From Desulfobacterales bacterium (GTDB lineage Bacteria > Desulfobacterota > Desulfobacteria > Desulfobacterales > RPRI01), in NCBI GenBank assembly GCA_030689795.1, contig JAUYEO010000110.1:1-10206 (forward strand): a stretch of DNA of 10,206 nucleotides, given 5' to 3'. Positions 1-6,689 of the stretch are shown here, in pieces. The position numbers and the translations under genes are program-made. Every line of letters begins with the position of its first letter. The first letter of the stretch is position 1. The notes below the pieces were generated by a model, which saw only the letters and a list, made by a program, of their open reading frames with translations, was not told the origin of the DNA and did no database searches.

Positions 1-130
1 ACTTCGCTAAATCACAAGAACTCGGGCTAACGCCCTCAAACAGCTTGTGATTTTTAACGCTCAGTTCCTTAAAAATCTATTCCCCAAAAATCTCAAATCC
101 GTTCGCATATGACTTTTTACGAGAGCATCA
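1..130. repeat. Probable dispersed repeat with hairpin
   Basis: This non-coding left edge contains a perfect 10-bp inverted repeat, AAATCACAAG (9-18) and CTTGTGATTT (44-53). Inside the loop a smaller GGGC (24-27) / GCCC (32-35) stem is possible. The right part carries GACTTTTTACGAGAGCATC (110-128). A similar phrase, GACTTTTTATGAGGAGAGCAT, occurs in front of the cyclase gene at 5762-5782. I believe this kind of sequence is a dispersed intergenic repeat in Desulfobacterota, but that is from memory and was not searched. The element overlaps the last codons of the minus-strand GxxExxY gene and supplies its stop codon. The left boundary is outside the window and the right boundary is approximate. 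Confidence 0.5.
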
Positions 131-461
131 ATAATAAGCCAACTTCAATATTTGTTGCTTTCAAGTAATTGATTAATTGAGCTTCATGTGCAGGGTCAAT
201 GGTACGAACTGCTTTAAGTTCAACAATTACTTTTTCGTTTACAATTAAGTCTGCCTTAAAATCTCCGATTACTTTACCTCGAAAAAATACAGAAATATCT
301 TTCTGCCTTTCTACGCATAGTCCATAACCAGTCAGGACAATACATAAGGCATTTTCATAGACAGATTCCAGATATCCATCACCAAGCTCATTATAAGTCT
401 CATAAAAACTTCTAAGAATAATATCTGTTATTTCTTTGTATTTAAATCTATCAGCGTTCAT
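117..461 (-). CDS. GxxExxY protein (PDDEXK_3 family), C-terminus truncated or replaced
   Basis: The 114-residue product shows the family signature G29-x-x-E32-x-x-Y35. It also has a PD-(D/E)xK-like core: D71 in the FKADLIV strand, then E81-x-K83 in VIVELKAV, with Q95 and Y99 in the following helix. The active-site pattern is therefore intact and a nuclease-like fold is expected; the family's biological role is unknown. The end is odd. The family usually continues after VGLL with an NFG-type turn and about 10-20 more residues, but here it reads LLMLS and stops. In a shifted frame the minus strand stays open to a TGA at 61-63, encoding a tail that includes SHMRTDLRFLGNRF. Either a frameshift or the dispersed repeat at the left edge has replaced the C-terminus. 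No Shine-Dalgarno is visible. The gene lies 24 bp after the PP2C gene and is probably co-transcribed with it. Confidence 0.8.
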   Translation of the reverse strand: MNADRFKYKEITDIILRSFYETYNELGDGYLESVYENALCIVLTGYGLCVERQKDISVFFRGKVIGDFKADLIVNEKVIVELKAVRTIDPAHEAQLINYLKATNIEVGLLLMLS

Positions 462-485
462 CTGTGTGAATCTGTGGCTGAATAG

Positions 486-1292
486 TTACAAAAGATTTTG
501 TAATCTGCTTTTTATGCCGGAAAAGATGCCGGTGTTTTCAATCCTTGCAACTATAACGGTTATATTGTCGGGTCCGCCTGCTTCATTAGCCTTTTCGATC
601 AATTTCTCGCACACGGCATCCGGCTCCCGGTATTCCATAATCGTTTTTACTATTTCTTCATCAGAGACAACCTTATACAGGCCGTCACAGCACATTAAAA
701 TATATTCGCCTTTATCCAGTTTAATATGTTTTTCGGATATATCGACGGATAAATCCTGAAAAAGGCCGATCGCTTTTGTAATGATATTCGAATCCGGATG
801 ATTAAGAGCCTGTTCCTTTGTTATCAATCCGGCCTTAACAAGACCGGCTACAAGCGAATGGTCCTGGGTAAACTGGGTTATCCTCTCCCTGCATATCGTA
901 TAACCTCTGCTGTCTCCGACATGGGCAAAATAAAGGTTATCCTTTTGAAGAACAACAGCTATAAGTGTTGTCCCCATGCCCTGAAGGCCGAAATCGCTCC
1001 GGCTTTTTGCGAGTATGGTTTCGTTTGCTTTCAGAAAAGCATTGTTTAAAGACTCTTGTATTGTGCCGGATGTGTCCTTGTAATATTCCTCTATAGCGGC
1101 ATCAACGGCAAGTTTGGAAGCAACTGAGCCCCCGCAATGGCCGCCCATTCCATCGGCCAGCACAAGAAGAATCCCTTTTTTGTTCAGGTTGCCGTTTTCA
1201 GGAGAATGCCAGGCATGAAAATCCTGATTTTCGGCTTTTTCCATGCCCGGATGGGTTGCCGAGCCGATTGTAACAAACTGTTTCTGGTTCAT
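486..1292 (-). CDS. PP2C-family Ser/Thr protein phosphatase
   Basis: The 268-residue cytoplasmic protein is full length for a bacterial PP2C and is expected to remove phosphate from Ser/Thr residues using two Mn/Mg ions. Visible motifs in order are ENQD (D24), ADGMGGH (D47, G48), MGTT (106-109), GDSR (126-129), QDHS (143-146), CDGL (D203) and GPDN (D242). All metal-binding aspartates are therefore kept. About 18 residues follow the last strand and carry no recognisable domain. The start at ATG 1290-1292 places the ENQD motif at the normal distance, but there is no Shine-Dalgarno. The start region (minus strand of 1280-1299) matches the intergenic repeat at 1381-1400 in 18 of 20 bases, so the first codons (MNQKQ) look repeat-derived. 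It lies downstream of the pseudo-caspase and is probably transcribed with it. A Hanks-type kinase is the expected partner but is not in the window. Confidence 0.93.
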   Translation of the reverse strand: MNQKQFVTIGSATHPGMEKAENQDFHAWHSPENGNLNKKGILLVLADGMGGHCGGSVASKLAVDAAIEEYYKDTSGTIQESLNNAFLKANETILAKSRSDFGLQGMGTTLIAVVLQKDNLYFAHVGDSRGYTICRERITQFTQDHSLVAGLVKAGLITKEQALNHPDSNIITKAIGLFQDLSVDISEKHIKLDKGEYILMCCDGLYKVVSDEEIVKTIMEYREPDAVCEKLIEKANEAGGPDNITVIVARIENTGIFSGIKSRLQNLL

Positions 1293-1493
1293 AGATCGTA
1301 CTTCGAATATCGGACATCGAATATCGAAGGGAACAAAGGATTCAATGTTCTATGTTCGATATTCTGGTCTCTGGTTTGTGGTTTATGGTTCATTGATCGT
1401 CGTTCGTCGTTTCGTTTTGCCGCCACGAAGACACGAAGTCACTAAGTATCTATTTGTGTCTTTGTGCCTCTGCCCCTTTCCCCTTGCTTTTCC
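1293..1493. repeat. Intergenic modular repeat tract A
   Basis: Reading the minus strand (the sense of the flanking genes), the order is as follows. First comes a GGAAAAGCAAGGGGAAAGGG / CAGAGGCACAAAGACACAAA phrase (about 1450-1495). It is followed by an oppositely oriented CCACGAAGACACGAAGTCAC phrase (1422-1441 on plus). Next is ACGATCAATGAACCATAAAC (1381-1400), then an AAACCAGAGACCAGAA phrase (about 1362-1377), then a GAATATCGAACATAGAACATTGAA phrase split across 1341-1365, and finally a TTCGATATTCGATGTCCGAT-like phrase (about 1300-1328). The same phrases recur at 4413-4652, 5450-5740, 6695-7045 and 10184-10206. No gene, tRNA or terminator is visible here. Confidence 0.85.
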
Positions 1494-4178
1494 CTATTCA
1501 AGATACTTTACCGGCCAGACAATTGAATTTTCACTCTTTTTCTTATGTTCCGATTTGCCGTACCATATGTTCATCTGGTAAACATATTGCGGGCCGAACT
1601 TATGCTTTGTTTTTGTCCAGTAACCGACGTGTGTAATAACATTTGAAAAAGGATTACCGGGAGGAAGAGCAGGATTCTGCTGTTTCGGATCTACAAGCTT
1701 TTCAATCTCCGCGATTGTGGGGAGTCTCCATCCGGTTTGACCCTTGATATCCAGATTCTGGCAATATTCTACAGCGTCATCCCAAGTCATTGCAACAGTT
1801 TTGGGCTCTTTCATCCACATTACATTGGTAAGAAGGTCTGTGACCGTTCCGTTATTATTATCGACAAATCTTTTCTGCACTTTCCCGGTTACCAGATCGG
1901 TAATCGTTCCGTCGGGATTATATTTGAACCCTTTTTCCTGCACAGTCAACGAAGCTGTTTTAATTCCGCCTTCCACGTCATCTTTATTCTTTGGAATCAT
2001 GGAGAACGACAGAGTTCCGGCTTTTTCCATATTTTTTGCCAGTTGCCAGTTCGTATCGGAACCGGTCATGTTAAAACGTTCGTTCCCGAGAACAAGAGTG
2101 ACTCCCTTTGCCGGCTTATCTGTTGCTGCCTTGAATACAAACTGCTTTCCTATGAATCCTTCCGAGGGAGAGACTGAAGCCGTTATCACATTAACCGGAG
2201 CTGCGGCTTCCTTTACCGTTATGATTTCTCCTTCTTTCGATTGTCCCTGCCCTTCCTTACCCTTCGCGATAACCCTGTATTTGCTCGGACCGAGCTTGTT
2301 TATCTTTGCAAGATAATTCCAGTCTGTTCCGGAGCCCTGCATGGCGTGTCTTTCGTTTTCTATTTCAACAACAACCGATTCTGAAGGCGAGCTTGTTTTT
2401 GCCTTGATCATGAAGCTGTCGCCAGGATAACCTTTTCCCGGAGCGACAACGTTTATATCGACCGAGGCTACGTCAGGGATGACCACAGCGGTTTTTCTTG
2501 TAATGATTTCACCGGTTTTAGCAAGCCCGGCAGCGCCTTCCGTATTCTTCGCCATAACGGTGAAGGGCTTTGTACCGGCATCCGGTATTTTTCTTTTGAA
2601 TTGCCACGTCTTATCGGCGCCCTGCATGGGAAGCGTGGCGCCGTCAATCTGGATTGAAACTGATGACGCCGGGCGGTCGGTTATGGCGGTAATCAGGAAT
2701 TCTTCACCTGCAAGGCCGGTTTTGGGATTAGTCGTCAATTCAACAATGTTTGCAATCGCGCTCTTTACTGAAAAATTTCCGCCTTTCGCGGTTCCCGGGA
2801 TTCCGTCCTTGTTTGTTGCCATGGTTGAAAAATCGACGTTCCCGGTTACATCCATCTTTCTGCTCAGAAGCCATTGAGTGCCTGAGCCGGTCATCTCATA
2901 AGGCTTACCCTTTATAAGAAGCGTGACGCCTTTGGCCGGTTTGTCGGTTAACGCTTTAAATGTGAAATCATCTCCGAGAGCTCCTGCCTTCGGTTCAACC
3001 GCGGCTTCCGTGATATTGGCTTTTTCAACAGTCTTTTTTACCGTGATAATCTGGCCGGTCTGGGGCTTGCCTTCAACATCCTTGTCGTTAACGGCTGTAA
3101 CTTTATACTGGGATGTCCCTACCTTGCCTACGTTTGCGTTGTATTCCCACTCTGTGCCTCTGCCCTGCATCGGCTGTTTCTGGCCGTCTATCTCTATATA
3201 GACTTCCCTTGCCATGTTGTTTGTCTTTGCCTTTATGTTGAAAATATCACCCGGATACCCTTTTTCAGGATTTACATCCGTCATGACAACATCAACGGCT
3301 ACAGACGGCATGAGGCGTGTAATTACAAACTGTCCTCCTTTTTCGGCCGGGGTCTTGAGCCTGCCGCGAAGCATATTTGTTCCTGCTTTTTTCCTTATAG
3401 GGAAAAGTACGTTGTCATCAAATACGAGATTTTCAAAGTCGATTACTTCAAGAGGGTTTTCGGATAAGGCTTTGGTGACATAGTAGGTGAAAAGACCGAG
3501 GCCGTCTGTTTTGCTGTCTCCTGGCCAGTGATCGTTGTCAAAGGATATCAACTCTCGTGAATTGATCTTTGCCTTTTCGGAGATCTTCTCAGCATACCGA
3601 AGGTCGTATGGTGTAAGAGAGGTAGATTTTGACCTTATTAAGTTACTTGAGAATACGGAGTCTGTGAGAATACAGAGATTTTTAACCTTGAATTTTTCGG
3701 AAGCAAAAACCTCCTTGCATAAATCCGAATGCTTTATCCATGTCATTTTGACATTTTTTTTACCGTTGACAGGAACCCAGTACGTTTCACCCTGGTCGTC
3801 TTCGGCTCCATGACCGGAAAAAAATACAAGCAGGTTGTCTTTGGCGGTCATGCTGTCCATGTATTTATTAATACTTGCAAGGATATTGCCGAGGGTCGGT
3901 TTTTCCTTTGAGTTGTCGGTGAGGAGTGTTATGTTTGATTTCTTGAAATTATACTTTACAGAGAGAATTTTGGCCATTTCTTCGGCGTCTTTTACAGGGC
4001 TTTTCAGCTTGGACCATTCCTCATAGTTGTTTATACCTATGATCAAAGCGTGATTTTCACCAGTATCCGGCAGCTCTTTTACGGGCGCTGAAAAGACTCC
4101 GATTCCGGAAACATCCGCCCAGAGCAGAATAAATAAAATCAAGCATATGATTCCAGATTTTTTCAGCAGAGTGGCCAT
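1494..4178 (-). CDS. Exported caspase-like (C14) protein lacking the catalytic Cys, with five Ig-like repeats and a DUF1566 domain
   Basis: The 894-residue product begins with a Sec signal peptide: KK at 6-7, a hydrophobic stretch at about 9-20, likely cleavage near residue 31, and no lipobox. A caspase-like domain (about 41-290) starts with ALIIGINNY and has the catalytic-His motif FFSGHG (H123). The expected Cys motif DSCFSG reads DSVFSS (V175, codon GTA), so the nucleophile is absent. Five related Ig-like modules of about 90 residues follow (roughly 291-387, 388-475, 476-567, 568-660, 661-750) in the order A-B-C-A-B. The C-terminal 144 residues form a DUF1566/Lcl domain with RFVDNNNGTVTDLLTNVMW, GWRLPT (816-821) and YWTKT. 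The likely location is periplasm or cell surface. Proteolysis by the normal mechanism is unlikely; binding or sensing is inferred. It heads the leftward operon behind a strong promoter at 4287-4315. The Shine-Dalgarno is weak. Confidence 0.9.
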   Translation of the reverse strand: MATLLKKSGIICLILFILLWADVSGIGVFSAPVKELPDTGENHALIIGINNYEEWSKLKSPVKDAEEMAKILSVKYNFKKSNITLLTDNSKEKPTLGNILASINKYMDSMTAKDNLLVFFSGHGAEDDQGETYWVPVNGKKNVKMTWIKHSDLCKEVFASEKFKVKNLCILTDSVFSSNLIRSKSTSLTPYDLRYAEKISEKAKINSRELISFDNDHWPGDSKTDGLGLFTYYVTKALSENPLEVIDFENLVFDDNVLFPIRKKAGTNMLRGRLKTPAEKGGQFVITRLMPSVAVDVVMTDVNPEKGYPGDIFNIKAKTNNMAREVYIEIDGQKQPMQGRGTEWEYNANVGKVGTSQYKVTAVNDKDVEGKPQTGQIITVKKTVEKANITEAAVEPKAGALGDDFTFKALTDKPAKGVTLLIKGKPYEMTGSGTQWLLSRKMDVTGNVDFSTMATNKDGIPGTAKGGNFSVKSAIANIVELTTNPKTGLAGEEFLITAITDRPASSVSIQIDGATLPMQGADKTWQFKRKIPDAGTKPFTVMAKNTEGAAGLAKTGEIITRKTAVVIPDVASVDINVVAPGKGYPGDSFMIKAKTSSPSESVVVEIENERHAMQGSGTDWNYLAKINKLGPSKYRVIAKGKEGQGQSKEGEIITVKEAAAPVNVITASVSPSEGFIGKQFVFKAATDKPAKGVTLVLGNERFNMTGSDTNWQLAKNMEKAGTLSFSMIPKNKDDVEGGIKTASLTVQEKGFKYNPDGTITDLVTGKVQKRFVDNNNGTVTDLLTNVMWMKEPKTVAMTWDDAVEYCQNLDIKGQTGWRLPTIAEIEKLVDPKQQNPALPPGNPFSNVITHVGYWTKTKHKFGPQYVYQMNIWYGKSEHKKKSENSIVWPVKYLE

Positions 4179-4286
4179 TTAATTCTATCCGCCGTACTAT
4201 CGGTGTACAAGGCTGAGAATATTATATAATTTATCTTCCTGGTGCTCTTCGTGGTGAAAACTGTACGTTTAACGAAGCCGTCGGAT

Positions 4287-4315
4287 TCTATATGATTTAA
4301 TTTGGAATCTGTCAA
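4287..4315 (-). promoter_or_regulatory. Sigma70-type promoter for the pseudo-caspase operon
   Basis: On the minus strand a perfect -35 box TTGACA (4310-4315) is followed after exactly 17 bp by TATAGA (4287-4292), a five-of-six match to the -10 consensus. The spacer is AT-rich. Transcription would start near 4280 and give a 5' leader of about 100 nt before the ATG at 4176-4178. The leader contains an AT-rich stretch (4221-4232) but no recognised riboswitch. This is the best promoter in the window. Confidence 0.75.
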
Positions 4316-4363
4316 GGAAGAATAAAAAAATAACATATTAAAAACTTAGCGTTACAATCCGAC

Positions 4364-4392
4364 TTGACAAAACAGGGCTGTTCTAATAGATG
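4364..4392 (+). promoter_or_regulatory. Candidate divergent promoter for the PP2C/cyclase arm
   Basis: A perfect TTGACA lies at 4364-4369 on the plus strand. The hexamer 17 bp downstream, TAGATG (4387-4392), matches the -10 consensus at only three positions, and other -10 choices have poor spacing. Its position back to back with the strong minus-strand promoter, just before the repeat tract, fits a divergent regulatory region. Support is weak because of the poor -10. Confidence 0.3.
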
Positions 4393-4412
4393 AAAATGAT
4401 AAAAGAAAGGAT

Positions 4413-4652
4413 TCAAGGGGTCAAGGGGTGAGAACGTCGAACATTGAACATCGAATGGTGAATGGGAAAAGCAAGGGGCAAAGGGGCAGAGGCACAGAGG
4501 CACGGAAAAGCAAGGGGCAAAGGCACAAAGGGAAAAGAAATAAGGCTTTAGGTAGATAGGCTGAAGGCTGAAGTTACTAAAAGTCTTCAGGCTAAAAACC
4601 TTCAGACTATTAAACAACAAACCAGAGACTATAAACCAGAGACAAGAAACCA
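4413..4652. repeat. Intergenic modular repeat tract B
   Basis: The 474-bp gap between the divergent genes has two parts. The first (4179-4400) is ordinary AT-rich promoter DNA. The rest is repeat phrases in plus orientation: GATTCAAGGGGTCAAGGGGT (about 4409-4428), GAACGTCGAACATTGAACAT (about 4431-4450) with CGAATGGTGAAT, and two copies of AAAAGCAAGGGGCAAAGG each followed by GGCAC phrases (about 4467-4540). Then come an AGGCTGAAGGCTGAAG / CTTCAGGCTAAAAACCTTCAG stretch (about 4545-4610) and AAACCAGAGACTATAAACCA (about 4618-4637) running into the start codon of the PP2C gene. Purines dominate the plus strand, the sense strand of the downstream gene. Confidence 0.85.
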
Positions 4653-5441
4653 TTGGAAATCGTAAAACGCGTACAATTTAATGTTAAAACTTCCCGGACG
4701 GCCGCATGCGGGGTCTCGGATGTCGGTAATGTCCGGACCAATAACGAGGATTCTATATACATCGATGAAGGAGGTAAATTTTTACTTCTTGCAGACGGTA
4801 TGGGTGGGCATGAGCGGGGGGAAGAAGCCAGCGGCGCTGCCATAGAAATAATTAAGGATCATTTTAACCCTGAAAAGGTGAGTGCCGAACTTAAAGATAC
4901 AACCGACGGAATTATTCCGGTTGAAATCGGGTGTATTCAATCGATAGTAATCACTGCCGTGGAAAGAACAAACTCCGAGTTGTTTACACGCAACAAGAGG
5001 GACAGGCTGAGACGCTATATGGGCACTACGGTTGTCGGGCTTGTAATGGTGGAAGAATCATATGTGCTGTGGTTTCATGTCGGAGACAGCAGGATATACC
5101 GTTTCAGAGATTCTGTGTTGAAAAGCCTGACCGAGGATCATTCTGCCTATGCCGAATGGGTTCTTAACGGACGTCCGGGCGCCGAACCGTCGAAGAGCAT
5201 AATAACAAAGGCTATCGGGCCAAGAGCGGCGGTGATGCCGACAATAAACTGGGATAAATGGGTTAAAGGCGATACCTACATATTATGCAGCGACGGGCTG
5301 ACTGATATGATAGATGATGGTAAAATCGCAGATATACTTAAAGCCGGAGATAATGTTGAAAAGACTGCAAACAGCCTTACTGATGCAGCAATGGAAGCAG
5401 GCGGAAAAGACAATACGAGTGTGCTTGTCTGTAAGATATGA
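4653..5441 (+). CDS. PP2C-family Ser/Thr protein phosphatase (second copy)
   Basis: The 262-residue cytoplasmic protein shows the full PP2C set: SDVGNVRTNNED (D33), ADGMGGH (D48, G49), MGTT (123-126), GDSR (144-147), TEDHS (160-164), SDGL (D214) and GKDN (D253). The metal site is complete, so an active phosphatase is expected. It differs widely from the other PP2C of the window outside the motifs, so the pair is not a recent duplication. The start is a TTG at 4653-4655. An in-frame TAA at 4632-4634 and no intervening ATG or GTG leave this as the only usual start. No Shine-Dalgarno is visible and the repeat tract touches the codon. It stands upstream of the cyclase-FHA gene, same strand, 339 bp away, with a repeat tract between them. 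Confidence 0.92.
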   Translation: MEIVKRVQFNVKTSRTAACGVSDVGNVRTNNEDSIYIDEGGKFLLLADGMGGHERGEEASGAAIEIIKDHFNPEKVSAELKDTTDGIIPVEIGCIQSIVITAVERTNSELFTRNKRDRLRRYMGTTVVGLVMVEESYVLWFHVGDSRIYRFRDSVLKSLTEDHSAYAEWVLNGRPGAEPSKSIITKAIGPRAAVMPTINWDKWVKGDTYILCSDGLTDMIDDGKIADILKAGDNVEKTANSLTDAAMEAGGKDNTSVLVCKI

Positions 5442-5449
5442 TTAAAAGC

Positions 5450-5745
5450 AGAACGTCGAACATCGAACATTGAACATCGAATGGTGAATCGAAGAGCGTA
5501 CATCGAAGTACGAATTACGAAGTACAGCTTTTCGAACCAGAGACCAGAAACTATAAACCAGAAACTAATAGTGGCAAAGGGGTTCCGCCATAAAAATTGG
5601 CGGACCTGCGGGACGCGGAAGGCGTGAGAACGTCGAACATCGAACTTCGAAGTACGAAGTACGATGTACTAATGACGATCAACGAACCACGAAGCACACG
5701 AAGAACACGAAGAACACGAAGGGATCCGCCTGAGGCGGAGAATCG
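5450..5745. repeat. Intergenic modular repeat tract C
   Basis: The gap between two same-strand genes (5442-5780) is almost all repeat phrases in plus orientation. They are GAACGTCGAACATCGAACAT (about 5451-5470) with a CGAATGGTGAATCGAAG continuation, and CGAAGTACGAATTACGAAGTACAG (5503-5526). Next come GAACCAGAGACCAGAAACTA (about 5534-5553), the TCCGCCA hairpin (5584-5604), a second GAACGTCGAACATCGAAC (about 5628-5645), CGAAGTACGAAGTACGATGT (5647-5666), and three head-to-tail GAACACGAA units (about 5702-5720). A second hairpin TCCGCC-TGA-GGCGGA sits at 5725-5739. No coding potential or terminator with a T-run was seen. Confidence 0.85.
5584..5604. repeat. 21-nt hairpin element, copy 1
   Basis: TCCGCCA (5584-5590), a 7-nt loop TAAAAAT, and TGGCGGA (5598-5604) form a perfect 7-bp stem. 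The same stem with a different 7-nt loop occurs at 10147-10167, and a one-mismatch version at 6964-6984. There is no T-run, so it does not look like a standard intrinsic terminator. Confidence 0.75.
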
Positions 5746-5771
5746 AAGCGACTTAATTTTTGACTTTTTAT

Positions 5772-5777
5772 GAGGAG
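5772..5777 (+). promoter_or_regulatory. Ribosome binding site deciding the cyclase start
   Basis: GAGGAG lies just before ATG 5781-5783. The spacing is short (3 nt from the end of GAGGAG, 5 nt if GAGG is taken as the core). An in-frame TTG at 5760-5762 would add seven residues (MTFYEES), but it has no ribosome binding site and lies within the phrase TGACTTTTTATGAG shared with the repeat at the left edge, so I prefer the ATG. Confidence 0.55.
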
Positions 5778-5780
5778 AGC

Positions 5781-6680
5781 ATGTCCCGGGAAAGCCTCAC
5801 ACTTGCCATACTTTTTGCAGATATAGCCAAAAGCACTACGATATATGAAATTCTTGGAGATAAGAAAGCCCAGGATCTCATAGCCGGCTGCATGTCGATT
5901 TTCAAGAAAGCGACTTTGAAGAATAAAGGGACAGTCATAAAAACTATCGGGGATGAGATAATGTGCACTTTCCCTGGGGCGAACGAGGCCGTTAATGCTG
6001 CTATTGAGATGAATGAGTCCCTCGAAGGAATGACCTTCGGAGATGATCCGGGTTTTGTTCCGCCGAATATTTATGTCGGAATTCATTACGGGCCTGTTAT
6101 CAGAGAAGCAGGAGATGTGTTCGGCGATGCCGTTAATGTTGCAGCCCGCATGAGAGCTCTTGCCAAACAGAGGCAAATATTTACATCGGAGGAGACCGTA
6201 GCAGCATTAACAGGTGAGCTGAAAGATGCAGCCAGTCTCGTTGATTCTACAACAATAAAAGGTAAAAGCGGCAAAATCGACATATACGAAGTTGTCTGGG
6301 AAAAGCAGGATGTAACCGTAATGATGGATGATTCGTTCGAATCCATGCTTCTGCGATCCCGTATGGAACTGCGTCATGCAGACGTTGTAATTGATGTGGA
6401 TGAAACAAAACCTGCGGCCTCATTGGGAAGACAGCTTCATAATGATATTGTCGTAAATGACGGAAGAGCTTCCAGGTCCCATGCCCGGGTTGAGTACAGG
6501 CGCGGGAAATTTGTCCTTATTGACCAGAGCGCTAACGGCACATATGTTATCGTTGAAGGCAAACCAAGCGTCCGCATAACCCGTGATGAAACTCCGCTTA
6601 TCGGTAAAGGTTTGATAGGACTTGGAAAGGAAGTCAAACCCGATTCTCCCGAAGCGATTCATTTCGCCATCAAGCTGTAA
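5781..6680 (+). CDS. Class III nucleotide cyclase with C-terminal FHA domain
   Basis: From the chosen ATG the protein has 299 residues. Residues about 7-170 form a class III adenylate/guanylate cyclase domain. The first metal-binding Asp is in LFADIAKST (D14) and the second in KTIGDEIM (D58), preceded by a lysine in the adenine-contact position. VFGDAVNVAARM supplies the transition-state Asn (N119) and Arg (R123). All key residues are present, so activity is expected; cAMP is the more likely product. Residues about 200-299 form an FHA domain with GRQ (216-218), the ND-x-x-xSRSH stretch (231-234) and SANGT (250-254), which should bind phosphothreonine. There is no transmembrane segment. The domain order cyclase-FHA suggests that cyclase activity or recruitment depends on a phosphorylated partner, and the upstream PP2C could reverse that signal; this is inference. 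The gene ends the rightward arm. Confidence 0.92.
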   Translation: MSRESLTLAILFADIAKSTTIYEILGDKKAQDLIAGCMSIFKKATLKNKGTVIKTIGDEIMCTFPGANEAVNAAIEMNESLEGMTFGDDPGFVPPNIYVGIHYGPVIREAGDVFGDAVNVAARMRALAKQRQIFTSEETVAALTGELKDAASLVDSTTIKGKSGKIDIYEVVWEKQDVTVMMDDSFESMLLRSRMELRHADVVIDVDETKPAASLGRQLHNDIVVNDGRASRSHARVEYRRGKFVLIDQSANGTYVIVEGKPSVRITRDETPLIGKGLIGLGKEVKPDSPEAIHFAIKL

Positions 6681-6689
6681 ATAAGGAAC

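Noticed and set aside
1737..4026. Several plus-strand ORFs up to 190 codons opposite the pseudo-caspase gene
   Set aside because: They are antisense shadows; the minus-strand protein has continuous domains throughout.
4312..4843. Minus-strand ORFs opposite the repeat tract and the start of the second PP2C
   Set aside because: They overlap the repeat tract and a well-supported gene on the other strand; the compositions are repeat-derived.
5760..5780. TTG start seven codons upstream for the cyclase
   Set aside because: No ribosome site precedes it, and the added residues fall in a repeat-like phrase; ATG 5781 follows GAGGAG.
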